The notes beneath the pieces are model-generated. The model worked only from the letters and a program-made list of their open reading frames with translations. It did not search any database and had not been told where the DNA came from. 64,000 nucleotides of DNA, taken from assembly GCA_001986395.2 (NCBI GenBank), contig MQVO02000029.1:298421-362420 (forward strand), read 5' to 3'. Made by a program: the position numbers and the translations under genes. Source of the DNA: Irpex lacteus (lineage: Eukaryota; Basidiomycota; Agaricomycetes; Polyporales; Irpicaceae). This document shows positions 1-11,800 of the stretch, one piece after another (position 1 is the first letter of the stretch; the number at the start of each line of letters is the position of its first letter).

Positions 1-629
1 ACCGCATACGAAGAGGACAGAGATGCCCTCACTGCCCAATTCGATGCCGCAGAAGCCCTCCTCAAAGAAATACAAGCTGAAACCAGTGCTGTGAGAGTTG
101 CCGTCGAAGAGCAACGCGACAGGATCGACAAAACTACGAGCGAGGTCGACGCTGCTGTCAAGGAAATGAGGGAAGGAGAGGCAAAGACGAGAGAAGACCT
201 CGCGTCAATACGAGAAGAGGTCAACAACGTCCGCGATATGCTTCCAAAGGTCAGTCAACTGCATAGATACACACCCCGTTACCTTCAATACTGACGCATT
301 ACATATAGATGATTGACAAGAGCAAAGAAAGCCATACACAATCACTCGCAGAATTGCAGCAGGAAATCAAATCCCTCAAAACGCTTCTCCTGAGCAGGGG
401 TGGCTCCGTCACACCGAGCGGCGTATCCACCCCAATCCTACCTGGAAAGCCATCTATACCCGCCTGGCAACTAGCCGGGTCCAGTCATATTGGTTCGAGC
501 TCGGCGACGTCGTCTCTTCCTGGAACACCAACCTCCGCCGTTGCGCCCCCTGTGCCACCGTTTGGTAAAGGCAAAGAAGTGAACGGTGCTACTCCTAGTC
601 CGTACTCTGTGGAGGGTTCCCAATCATAG
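1..629 (+). CDS. PEX14: Peroxin 14 (PEX14), C-terminal part
   Basis: This is the 3' end of a gene that starts before the window. Frame 1 is open from base 1. A phase-0 intron runs from about 250 to 308 (GTCAGT donor, TATAG acceptor) and the stop is at 627-629. The visible 189 residues begin with a charged coiled coil (LLKEIQAE followed by E/K/R-rich heptads). A Ser/Pro-rich tail carries the segment PSIPAWQLA, which I recognise from fungal Pex14 C-termini. Pex14 is the peroxisomal membrane docking factor for cargo-loaded Pex5; the membrane anchor and the N-terminal Pex5/Pex19-binding domain would lie upstream, out of view. The next gene lies 270 bp downstream on the same strand. Identity rests on the coiled coil plus the tail motif only. 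A generic coiled-coil protein is the alternative. Confidence 0.7.
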
Positions 630-899
630 TCACTACTTTTGTTTGGATTTCGGCTACTGTACTTTATATACCATGTCTATATTCTATTGCTTTGCTGTAA
701 CTTGAGTGAAGGATTGTCGGCGAGCGCACATCCGCAAGCGCTAGACGGAACGGACTTGTCTGAGTGATGCAGCTACAGCTACAATGCAGCTTACTGCGCA
801 CCCTTCAACTCTCCAGCGTGCGCGCAAACAAGGTTCCACAATTCTCTCATTCTAATTACTATACTTGACTGAGAGAGACGTAGGACTTGCAGGTGGACG

Positions 900-3800
900 A
901 TGTTCAGTCAATGGCGACACGCCGTCGAGAACCTCACCCAACACTCGCCCAAACCCTCCCAAGACGGCTCTCCAAACCCCAATGACCCCGCCTCCGCCTC
1001 TCGCGCCTCCATCGACAGCACAAACGGCACCACTCCACCGCCTTTGTCCTCATCGACATCCTCGTCCTCCCAACTAGCAGATTCCGCCCTCTCTAGTCTC
1101 CGAAAGACCCTAGCTACGCAACGCCCCGCCAGCCCAGGTATACAGCGGTCTAACAGTACAGACTCGACTACTGCTACTTCTACTGCTACTTCGCCGCATC
1201 CTTCGCGGTCGCGGACTACGCTTGAAGATAGGCTGCGTGCGAAGCTTGCTGCTACCGCCGCCGCTGCGAACAACTCTACTAGTAGTCAGACAACCACTGG
1301 TACTGGTACTGGCAAGCACCCTGCGAATGCTACTTCTGTACAGGTTACGGAACACCCTTTGTCTCCCGTGCCGCCGCCCGCTGAAGTTGAAGCTGAAGCT
1401 GAGAAGCCTGCAGAGTCGAAGGAGAAGGATGATGAGTCTACGGTTAATGCCAATATGTTGTCGCCGAAGTCGACGCCGTTACCTGACTCGCCTGAGGTAG
1501 CGGCCTCGGAGGATGCGACGGTGCCGTTATCTGCGATCACTGCGCAACCGTTGTCTCCTGCTGTTGTGGAGGATTCTGGTACGACGGATGATGTACTGGA
1601 GAAGGGTGGAGAGGGTACGGAGGTTGTTGGTGCGAAGGAGGAGGATGCTGGAGAGGCAGACGAAAAGGTTGATGTGAGGGCGGAAGGGGAGGGAGAGGGT
1701 TCTGAGGCTAAAGATGAGAGTGTGGAACCACCGCCGGTCGAAGAAAAGGAGAACGCAGTAGAAGAAGCCGTGAAGGATGACGTCCCCTCTCAGGCTTCAA
1801 TCACACCGGACGAGCATGACGCTCCCCATTCTCCTTCGCCCGACCCGTCGACAGAAGTCTCAAAAGAGAGCGAACCTGAGGTAGCACACGTCGTTGAAGA
1901 ACCGAATCCTGTGCCCGAACCATCGACCAACGAGACAGAGGCCGTTCCATCGGCTGAAGAACCATTGTCTGCTCAGCCCTCTGACACTACTACTGAAGCC
2001 GAACCCTCAGCTACTTCAGAGCCACAAGATACTCCTACCACTACGGAATCAAGTCCTGAACCTCCAACCGTCCATGAAGATACCACCCATATAGCCTTGT
2101 CAAACGGCCATGCAGATGCACCCGCCGCCAAGGGAGACGAAGTAGACATCGAGGCTCTACAAAAACGACTGAAGCTAGTAGAGCAACGGTTCACAGGTGC
2201 GTACCTTACTTCCCCACGAGGTATCCTCATACTCATGCCAATCGACTATAGATGTATCGACGTCCTTCAAGCGACTGCAAGCCGAGAAGGCCGCTGCTGA
2301 CCGTATCCTGCAAGAGATGACGTCTGTGCAGACTATCCAAGAGGTCGACGCCCTGCGTGATTTCTTCCAGAATATGAACATGAAGGCTGAGGTAGGTGAT
2401 CCGTGGCGCTATATCTTGTGTTGTGGCAGGTCTGACGTGGTGGGTAGATGGCCCAGGATGAGATTAGACGGCTGAATGGCAAGCTCACTCGTGAGTTATA
2501 AAATTTATGGGGGTATGAAAGTGCATGTATTGAATACGTGTGCGAATAGGTCAGGAAGAGCGTATTGAGGAAATGCGAGACATCCATCGACTGGAGTCGA
2601 AGTCTCAATCCGACCTGATTACCAAACTCCGAGCGCAAGTCGCAGAGACCGAGGCGCTCCTCAAAGCAGGCCAGTCATCGTCTCACCACGCCGAAGAAGA
2701 GGCAGTGAAGCACAAGGCAGAGGTGGAGAAACTGCGTGTGGAAGTAGAGAAAGCGAAAACCACGGCAAAGGATGAAGAAGAAAAGCGTACGAAAGCGGTC
2801 AGCTTGCTCAAGACCGTACGGCAGAAATTAGTGAAGGCGGAGAAGGACAGGGAAGATGCGGTGAAGGAGTTGGCGACGGTGAAGGCGCATGAGAAGGAGG
2901 AGAGGGAGAAGGACAGGGTGGAGAAGCAGAAGTTGCATGAGGAGGTTGAGAGGGAACATCGGGAGAGGGAGACGGCTGTGCAGGGGCTGAAGGAACGGTT
3001 TGATAAGGAGGTCGCGGGGCTTAAGGATCGGCAGGAGAAGGAGCTGACTGCGCTGCGTGGGCAGTATGAGCTTGAGGTCATCACTTTGAAGGTTCGTGTG
3101 TTTCCATACGATTCTCGTGTACAGGTATACTGACGCTACGGTTTGCAGTCGTTGCATACAAAGGAGATAGAGACCAAGAGCTCTCGTATATCAGACCTGG
3201 AGACTTCTCTGCAGATAGTCTCACGGGAGAAGGACGAGATATTCGACCAGCTGCAGATGCGCCAGGCGGAACTGGAGTCCTCCCAGTCTCATCTCGAGTC
3301 TCTCCAGAGCCAAACAATGGAGCTCCAGCACCAACTCCGCGAGGCCACGGACCGTATCGCTTTGCTCACCGACGAAGTCGCCGAAGCGCAAAAAACGCAG
3401 TTTACAAAGGTGGAGAGTTCGGTGCCTTCGGCTGAGGTGACGCAGCTCTTGTCTGCTACGGAGGCCAAGTATGAGTCGCGCATTGCGGATCTTCGAAGGC
3501 AGCTTACGGCTGTTGAGCGGGAGCGGGATGAGACTGAGGCGGACTTGAGCAGGAAGATCACGGAGAAGGTGAAGGAGGTTGATCAGTTGAAGAGTATTGT
3601 TGGGCGGTCGGCGAAGGCGAGGGAGGAGGAGGAAGAGACCGTGGCGTCTTTGAAGAAGGAGATTGAGACGTTGCGGGATGCAGGTGCTGCGTATGAGCGG
3701 TTGATTGCTGAGTTGCAGACTCAGGCTGGGAAGGTTACGGAGGTGGAGGTACGGTTTCTTGATTTGTTCGCGATGTTGCATGGTGTGCTGACCTGGGTTT

Positions 3801-4350
3801 AGTCTACTGCTCAAGCACAGATAGCTGAGGTGAAGAGTGCGTTGGCGTTAGTAGAGAAGCAGCTCGAAGAGACCAGGGCCAAGGAAGCTCAGGCTCGCGC
3901 ACACAACAAGGTAGGTTTTGCTTTGAAGAGAATGTTAGCGTACTGGTACTAAGAACGGCCTTATAGACCTTGCGCGAAGAGCTCAGAAAAGTGCAGTCTT
4001 CTGCGGCTCTTCTTGAACGTCAACGAAATCCTGGTGTAGGGTACTGGGGATCGAAAGGAGAGAGCACTACAGACCTTCGATCACCTACGTCCTCTACGTC
4101 GGACCTTCCGAGGGAGACTGCTAGGCCGGCGTCGCCTAGTACTAAGGCTGATGAGGACGTCAACTATGAATATTTAAGGAATGTCATATTGCAGTTCTTG
4201 GAGCACAAGGAGATGAGGGTCAGTCCATCGCTTCCTTGGATGATTTGCATAGCTGATCAATACGTTCTACAGCCGCATCTAGTGCGTGTGTTGTCGACTA
4301 TTCTACGGTTCACGCCGCAAGAGACGAGGAGACTTGTCGCAAAAGTATAG
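900..4350 (+). CDS. Golgin with C-terminal GRIP domain (IMH1/GCC-like)
   Basis: The model has eight exons (900-2196, 2252-2391, 2448-2490, 2550-3091, 3149-3748, 3803-3910, 3967-4218, 4273-4350), all joining in frame to give about 1,019 residues. The start fits golgins (MFSQWRHAVENLTQ). Residues up to about 430 are low-complexity Ser/Pro/Glu-rich, and about 430-950 form long heptad-repeat coiled coils. The C-terminus holds a GRIP domain at about 974-1018: NYEYLRNVILQFLEHKE, then VLSTILRFTPQE across the last intron. GRIP golgins dimerise and bind Arl1-GTP on trans-Golgi membranes, where they tether endosome-derived vesicles. The conserved GRIP tyrosine is present (NYEYL). The long acidic N-terminal extension is unusual and may be lineage-specific. 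The GRIP assignment is strong; whether this is the IMH1, golgin-245 or GCC orthologue cannot be decided by eye. Confidence 0.85.
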
Positions 4351-4612
4351 TTAATGCTGAGAGGTTTGCCCTGCGCGTCGGACTTCATATTAGACTTGGT
4401 GCATATCATTCACCCCTTGTAGATTGCCATATTTATTGTCGTGCATTTAGTATATTGTCTTCTATCATCACTATGGAATGCGATTTCTGTTTCATTTTCC
4501 GAGGCCCGCTGGCAAATCTTGGACTAGATATTAGGGACAAACCAGTCCGTTGGCTGCGCATACAAAACCTATCAAATACGCTATCCAATTACAAAGTTGT
4601 AGGGACAGTGGC

Positions 4613-7555
4613 CTAGTGATGCCCTCGAGACTGTAGTGAAGACCAATATTCTCCGTCTGTTCCGGTGCAACCCTCCTTTACCGCGCTCTCGAAACCCGCG
4701 CAGCTACCCGTAGCTTGGAAACCGTAAGCCAGGTCCAGAGCTAGTACTCGGACGTGTGACTGCTGGGGCAGCTTGCTGAATGGTCCGGGCACCTTTCCGT
4801 GTATGCGATGGTCGATGATAAAGTAGGGCATGATACGTGCTGATATTGCGATCGAGGTCTATTGAGATTCGTTAGCTGTTACGTACCAAATCAGAACGTC
4901 GTAGGAGGCTTACTTCGCGAGATAGAGCTGGAGAATTGCGTTGTATGAGTCGGAGAAGCAGGCGAAGGATGATCTACATCGGCATTAGGATCAGGGTGTC
5001 AGTCGATAGCTCACGCTATGAACACACTCACCTCTGTACAGCCCAAATTCTGCGAGCCGAGCTCCCACATGGTTTTCGGTAGTTGAGTCAGCCAATCCTC
5101 GAGGGGTTTCCTAAGGTGTAAGAGGGAGCTCAATCGGAATCGACCGTGGTATTCTGGTTCGGTCTCAAGCTGATCGATTGTTGGTCAGGTTTACCGTACA
5201 CAAAGCGAAGGTGCGACTCACCAGTGCAAGACGTCCCAAGAACTCGATGGTATATCTTTTGACGGCAGATGAGGACGAGGACTTGATGGCATGTTCGAGG
5301 ACAGCGCGAAGAATTTCATCTACATGTGGTGCGTCCGAGTTATTGAGCAGTGCCCAAACCGTAGGGAGAACAGACACGTAGGACGTTGCGCTGATTGGTC
5401 GTGAAAGAGCGGAGCCTGAGCCTGGTTGCCCTGAACCTTCACCTTTCAAGGTCTTAACGACATACTGACAAACACGGTCGATCTGTTGTTGGGATATATT
5501 TGAAGTTGCAACTGATGCGAGACGCCGCTTTTTGGAGGGTCTGGTTGAAGACTCGTGGGATGTACCGTTGAGCAGTAGGTACGACGTGAGTTCGCAATAG
5601 ACGAGGTTGAGGTCTTGTAGGGCCTGTTCAACCTAAATCATATGGGATTTTAGCTCAGCAGCTAGCGTTCAGCTTCATAATATTCACCTTGGCATCGCGC
5701 TTCGAGCTAATGGACCAATACCCACTGAAAGGGAAATACACCGTCATGTGATTGATTAAATTGTGTAAGTTTTCCAAGAGAGTGTCGTCAGAGACCTGCA
5801 GAGGATAGTTTAGTGAAGAGGAGAGCTCTGTATACATGACTTGGAAGACTACTGACCGCGTGCAAGCTGGACATAACTGAGCCATAAAGGCATTGTGCAA
5901 TCCCAGCAATCGTGCAGACAGTTTGCAGTTCGACCTCCGGCGGTGCTGAACTAGGAGAGAAGACCGTGGGTGCATAATCCAGGAAAGTAGCGATTAAGAT
6001 GGGATGCAAGGTTCGTAGTAAATGCTAAGGAGAGGTTAGCCGTGCCCTGAACAGATGCAACTATTCTCCTTACAATGACATAGGCGGTTTCAGGTCTTAC
6101 CCCACGACTTGATTCCGCAGTTTGATCGCCAGCAAAAGGAGATAGCGACTCTAGGTCACTAAGATCGCCTATCGACCAAGAACTCTGTATCCCGTCGAGT
6201 GCAAAGGAGCCCGCTATGAGAGGATTTTCGCTGTATTCGTTGCCCGCAGACTCTTTCCACAAGTAGGCTTCCGCAGTCTTCTGTTCTGAAGTCTTAGGTT
6301 GTAACAATGCGTCGAACGATGAAAATGCTCCGGAAGATCTGAAGGAGGATGACATGAATGATGCATAGGGCGAATCTTGGGCGACCAGTCCTGAGGAAGA
6401 ATTGTGGGCAGGGGAGCCGACAGATCCTCGAGACAGCGCCGTGGAGAGGAAGCAGAGTAATGATTTCAGCACGACAAGTTTTGACTGATTTCAGTTCGTG
6501 AGGTTTAGCACTCGCTCTCAATATGACATAACGTACCGCAGGAGATAAAATCACGCTTGCTGTTGAAGTCGCCTGTATGGAGTTGCGATCTGTCGACGAG
6601 TCAGACGCTAGTAAGTATAGCATTAACAACAGTAACCTACCGCCGGATTCGTTGTACGCAGTGCCCGCATTCAGAATTCCCAGGTATCCCTCAAGTACTC
6701 GCCTGCCATGACCATTGACTCCTAATGCCCATCCTTCAACGACAACTTCAGGTATTACTTCCAAACAAAGGTCCAAGAAGCGAATTGCATCTATGCGGAT
6801 TTCTGGAAATATGTGAGTTTGAGCCGATGTTGTGAACAGGAGCAACAGTTGCGCATGAGGTACTAGATCATTCTTGAACAAGCCTTGAGACAAAATTTCT
6901 GACAATGACGAGCAAAACTCATGCTTACCCGTGGTATACGATGTAACATCCAGGAGAGGAAAGAGAGAAGCCCTTTGCGCACTGATGCGTCCTGTTCAAG
7001 GCGGTCAGTCATGGAATGGCGGTATTTTCAGTTTACCATGAGCATACTTCGTCAGCGATCAGCCGTACACAACCATTAAGAAGTGATGTTAGAGAGGGCT
7101 GTAATATTTCTGGATGATCTTCAAATAATTCTCGCAAGCCGAGAAGCGCATCTGAATCGTGAAAATAAGCAGTTGTTAACGACATGATGTTATGATACTA
7201 CCTTTTCTTGTTCCGGCATTATAGTGCTTCAAGTGCACCATTAGGTCATCAAAGGTGAGCTTTCTTTTGGTGGTAGGACCCAGGCCATCCTTCTCTCCCG
7301 CAATATTCTGCGACGGTAAGGTGATGGCTAGTTACTGTGAGACAGTTGACCAAAATCAAATTCCAGTAGAGCACTCACAGCGAGCTTTGAATGAAGTGTC
7401 TACGGCATTGTTAGGTGTTTGCTTCCCCTTGCCGAGTTTGAGTTTTGCTTTCTGTTCAGATGAGTTATTAGAACTGCATGACCTCACGATGAATCACTTT
7501 GACTCACGGAAAAGTCGGCGGCTTTCTCTTTTTTGTGCTTTGAGCTTTTTGGCAT
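4613..7555 (-). CDS. IPI1: Rix1-complex pre-60S assembly factor IPI1/TEX10
   Basis: I could join 14 exons in frame: 7555-7508, 7451-7379, 7327-7202, 7151-7048, 6991-6929, 6872-6641, 6607-6537, 6484-6101, 6024-5857, 5795-5688, 5632-5222, 5169-5032, 4973-4914 and 4858-4613, giving about 743 residues. The N-terminus MPKSSKHKKEKAADFS, the following KAKLKLGKGK stretch and FKARSI are the hallmark start of Ipi1/TEX10. The core HIFPEIRIDAIRFLDL is the strongest family signature. Ipi1 works with Rix1/Ipi2 and Ipi3 in ITS2 processing and remodelling of the nucleolar pre-60S particle. Helical HEAT-like repeats make up most of the remainder; the C-terminal half is less conserved. Two exon joins need care: exon 3 must use the TAG acceptor at 7328, because the stronger-looking CAG downstream creates a stop, and exon 6 needs an acceptor at about 6873. 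The gene is divergent from the mannanase gene. Confidence 0.88.
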
Positions 7556-8249
7556 GGCAAAGAAATGCTGAACTTCGACGTTGAATACAAGCAAGGCGGT
7601 CCGGAAGAAGCGCCAGCCTGAGTGTTTTTTGAAGTTGGTACGCGACCGTAACAGTAGCGCTGATTCTGAGAACATAGTTGAACTTCAAGTTGAATTTGCA
7701 CTCAGTTCATCGTTAGCTGATAGTGTTGGTCGGCTACTACTTAACCTTGCTCCTTGCATAGATGCTACTCAGGTGTGCGATTCAGTATATTGTTTTCTCT
7801 ACGTGTGTTTGCCACCCGGCTACTGCTGTTCTAATCCGCTCTCTAGATCTGTAGGCTTCGGCAATGGACTGACGTCTTAGGAGGAGTCTGCAATCATCCG
7901 TAAATCGCATGGCTTTGCACCCAATGCTTTGAACTGGGATTTGTTCGCCCGAACTATGATGTGGATGTATCACTGAGTGCCTGAGTAGTAGGGCCGGAGA
8001 TCATTCCGTCATGAACCTGTCGATGACCAGTGTCATGGGCCTGCTGACCATCTAATAACTCGGAAAAATTGGGGTTCGGGAGCAGCTGATAGCTCTCCGA
8101 CGTTATACCGCATAACGTCGAATGCGCTGACCACGATGGTGAGCTGCTTCTGATGTCGCAACATTCTCGATATAAAGGATGTTGGTTTTATTGGGAGAAA
8201 AGTCGCATCCCTCGTACTTCAACGGCGCGTGGCAGCATAAAACCGCGCA
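7556..8249. promoter_or_regulatory. Divergent intergenic region, IPI1 / mannanase
   Basis: There is no supported gene here; the open frames are short and of mixed composition. The region must carry the promoters of IPI1 (leftward) and of the mannanase (rightward). A TATAAA sequence lies at about 8171-8176, roughly 75 bp before the mannanase ATG, which fits a core promoter for a regulated secreted enzyme. No equivalent box is evident on the IPI1 side, as expected for a housekeeping gene. Confidence 0.5.
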
Positions 8250-10626
8250 ATGTTGTGTTCACTGCCAACTGCTTTCACAATCCTTGCTGTGTGTCTACTG
8301 CGCGTAGTTGCAGGCCCTGCATCATCCTCCAATGCGGCCCCACCTCGCGGTTTTGTGACCGCCAGAGGTACTAAATTTGAATTGGATGGGAAGCCGTTTG
8401 TAAGTGCACCTAGTTCGTTGTTTACCGTGACACGAGAGACCTGACGATGATTTACTAGGCATTTGTGGGAGCGAACTCATACGTTAGTGGACAGTTTTTT
8501 CCCTGGTGGAACGAACTTCTTACGAAACAATGGCACTCTATATAGTGGCTACCATTGCTTACCACACAAGCCGATGTCGAGCACACCTTCCAATCTATGC
8601 AAGCAGCTGGTGTCAAGGTTCTTCGAACCTGGGTATGTGATGTCACACATCGGTGAATCATATGATGGTGATACTATATCGCTCCAGGGTTTTAATGCCA
8701 TCAATAGCTCTGAACTTGCTGGAGCGAAGGAGTCAGGTCTCACTTATTATCAAGTCTGGAACAGTAGTCAATGGACATTAAACGATGGACCTCAAGGCCT
8801 TCAGCGTCTGGACAACGTCATCGAAACCGCTGGAAAGTATGGGATCAAGGTCATTCTTGCATTCACGAACAACTGGTGAGCGTAAAATGCATCTCTCAAT
8901 TGCAATAAGCTACTTACGCATGCATCAAAGGGTCGGCTATGGCGTAAGTTATTACCGCTTGTCAAAGAAGGTGCTTTGTTGAATAGTTTGTAGGGAATGG
9001 AGCTATACATCAACTGGATTGCCGGAGCCGGCAATACCCACGACGTGTTCTTCACTGACCCCAGGATCATAGCATCATACCGTAAGCTTGCGTTCTATGC
9101 TTATTCTGTTAGTTCTGATAACGTACGTATGTACAGAGTCCTATGTGCGTACCATCGTCGAAAGATACAAGAACTCTCCAAATATCTTCGCATGGGAGTT
9201 AATGAACGAAGCTCGATGCTCTGGTGACATATTACCCTCCGGACCGTCTTGCACTCCTGCAAGCGGTGCTGAATCTCTACTCAAATGGTACAAGTCACAG
9301 TCAGACTTTGTTCGCAGCCTGTGAGTAGTCGTACTTCGCTCTATGGCCGTTGGTTTAAGGCAGGCAATAGTGACCCTCATCATTTGATTACGACTGGAGG
9401 AGAAGGCCACTTCTTCTGGAAGAATCCGCGCACATAGTAAGCTCAATCTCTATCTGGAGTGTTTGGAATATCTCTGATACGTTTGTCAGTTGGTTCGATG
9501 GCCAGCTCGTCAGCGACTACAACTGGAACGGACAGGGTTCATACATATGTTCTCTTCCACGCTATTCATACTCAACGCGCTTTTTTTCTAGCTGGAGAAG
9601 ACTTTGATCGTAACCTAGCCCTGCCTAATATTGATTTTGCTACTTATGTGGGTACATCCTCTTATATACACGGATCCTCCGTTGACTTTTGGTGCCTGTA
9701 GCATCTATACCCCCAAGGCTGGTACGTACTCCATCTCACTGGCTCCAAACTTCCATGAACTCGTTTTACCGTACTACGACATAGGTTCCCCGAACTTGTG
9801 AGTTGGTGGTTGCGAGTGGCCCTGATCACAGCAACACTGATTAACCTCATTTCTAGGACACTCCGGGTTCAAACTTCTCTGTGGCAGGATGGGGTCTCGA
9901 ATGGATCAACGATCATATCAAAGGTGATGACTATCATAATATTGCACGCTTTATGAGTGCCAACTCTTCCGCAGCGGGCAACAAGGCCAATAAACCCATC
10001 GTACTAGAGGAGTTCGGTGTCGGTGGACTGGGTGAGTGGCGCCCTATAGCTGTGGAATGCCTAGTTGATGTATAGGAAATGCAAGACAACAAAACTCATG
10101 TCTACGCACAATGGGTTCAACACGCACTCGATACTAAACATGCGTGAGTAACTCAGGTCTGCACGCCTCTTATCCTTGGCTGATTTACTGTTCCAGCGGG
10201 TGGGTAAAGTTAGATTCAGGTGTTCGAGTAAATGGCTCATCATTGAACTCGATCAGCATTATGCCGTGGCAGTTTGGTACCCTGGGTCTCACTGAATCCG
10301 GAGGCAACCGTGTTATCAAATACGCCGATGCCTTGATAAACGGGGTCAGTGAACCGATTTCACCCCGTACTCATTATAATCATCGCTCACGTTCACATCC
10401 ACACTCGCAGGCCTCGCCTAATGACGGTAATTGTGCATAAATCTGTCGTGCCAACTGGTTTTTGATCGCCGTTCTCTTAGGGCTTGCTATCTATGCCAAC
10501 CAGACAGCTGTGTGGAACATCTTCACGTGAGTCCAGCCTGTCGGTGCATTTTCCAGAATCCCAAAAGCTAATCTACGCTCGTCTCATAGGCATGCCGCCA
10601 AAGTCCAGGCTCAAAGATCCAAGTAA
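8250..10626 (+). CDS. Secreted GH5 endo-beta-1,4-mannanase
   Basis: The product hydrolyses beta-1,4-mannan backbones in plant cell walls. A signal peptide is clear (hydrophobic core TILAVCLLRVVAG). At least 12 short introns interrupt the gene, and the frames join to give a GH5 barrel: FVGANSY then WLPLLT, GVKVLRTWGFN, WELMNEARC (Asn-Glu, the expected acid/base Glu), HHLITTGGEG, and IVLEEFG, whose Glu is the expected nucleophile. The C-terminal part MPWQFGTLG and the end near 10626 also fit fungal GH5_7 mannanases. There is no CBM1 cellulose-binding module. Exon 8931-8943 is only 13 nt. A TATAAA box about 75 bp upstream suggests inducible expression. The intron starting at 10034 appears to use the acceptor at CAAG (about 10087) rather than the nearer TATAG, because only that join keeps the frame. 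The exo-mannanase versus endo-mannanase distinction is not certain from sequence alone. Confidence 0.9.
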
Positions 10627-10775
10627 CAATAAGCATACGGTAGAAGAAAAACGGTGAAACGATGCGCTAGTACATATGAGGGGTATGTTTTTGCTGCTAT
10701 TGTACAAAGTCCATCCGAAACAAATTCATTTCGTCCTTAAACTCTATCTCTCCGCCTCCGTGTCCTGCACAGATA

Positions 10776-11296
10776 TTAATCGGCCAGTGGTCTCGAGATT
10801 GGCTTCTTCAGATTCTGTTCAGGGTCTTGCGCATGAGTTAAAAGCTTCGGGATGACATAGTCAAGCACTTACGTCCGTCGGAAAGTCGGAGAGGACTTAC
10901 ATGACGCAAACGCGACTCTTATCCCGTCCGTGACGCAGTACGTCCCGTCGCTCGGAGTCATGTAAGGCACGGAGGCAGCGAATACGGTGCTAATATTGCA
11001 CACAGTGTCGTGCCAGACCTTCACACTAAGCCACGGAGTTCAGTTGTTTGCTCTACGATGAGCGGTGGAACGCACACCTACTTTAAACGAGCTTCTTTCC
11101 CGTGCTGTCTTATCCCGTACTTGTACGGGAGACCAGCAGTGAGAACAAGCGATATTGACTCCCCACTGTGCATCAAAATGGTCGCCCCTGAACGTGTTCC
11201 ATCTTCCGGATGGAGTGCTTGCATGGTAGCAGCGTGCCTGGTGTCGTTCACCAGCTCCAGTAAAACCTCGTACGGTAGTGTGCAAGTGGGGGACAT
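10776..11296 (-). CDS. Orphan small protein, family copy A (paralogue of 27340-27793)
   Basis: I do not recognise a named family. The preferred model has exons 11296-11082, 11025-10901 and 10825-10776, giving 129 residues. The start is the ATG before SPTCTLPYEVLL. It shares with the copy at 27.3 kb, in the same order: YEVLL, NDT, AT-V/M-Q, SGA, GES followed by LVL-AG, Y-Y, then W-D-x-x-C-x-x-S-x-x-F and a GI-x-V segment near the end. Similarity runs through both splice junctions, which supports both models. There is no signal peptide, transmembrane helix or catalytic motif that I can name. If the last intron (GTAAGT donor at 10900) is not spliced, the protein ends at 10869 instead. The gene is convergent with the mannanase. 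Function is unknown. Confidence 0.6.
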
Positions 11297-11800
11297 CGTA
11301 GTCGTGAACACAGTCTGTGGCTCAAAAGGAGTCTGCTCGGAGCTGTAGTCCAGGTTCAAATACCTTTCGCGCAATGATCATTCGCCGGCACTGCTCTCTT
11401 CCTCATCTGAATGTCTGACTGACCACCGACCGCATAATTCCAGCCTAAGGGCACCTTATTGTGTCCCACACGCAGCGAGGTTTCAACGTTCCCATGCGTC
11501 TCATGGCACTTCCTTCAAAACAATCGGTGACACGCTCTCGACCTACATAAACCAGTCACTCATCCTCAATTAGGTATCCGAGGACTTCACAAGTTCGTGG
11601 GCTGGGCGTCTCGTTATTGTCTTTGCACAGTCACGTTTTTACCATCCACTAGATAACGAATCTTGTTTTGCCCATCAGTTCGCATCGTTCCGTAAGATAT
11701 CAGCAATGAGTACGTACTACATCTGAATATGAATCCAAGACAATTGTAAAGCATCATGTCCACGCCACCACGCCAGGAAGCCAGGTACCGATTCAGGCGT
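11297..11800. other. Intergenic, no gene seen
   Basis: About 500 bp lie between orphan copy A and the exonuclease gene, both leftward. No open frame has a credible start, splice pattern or composition. It should hold the promoter of copy A and the 3' end of the exonuclease gene. Confidence 0.4.

Noticed and set aside
3221..3814. 197-aa minus-strand frame
   Set aside because: Antisense of the golgin coiled coil; leucine and arginine runs mirror Glu/Lys-rich heptads.
7581..7880. 99-aa plus-strand frame between IPI1 and mannanase
   Set aside because: Begins inside the IPI1 5' region, has random composition and no homologous feel; more likely promoter sequence.
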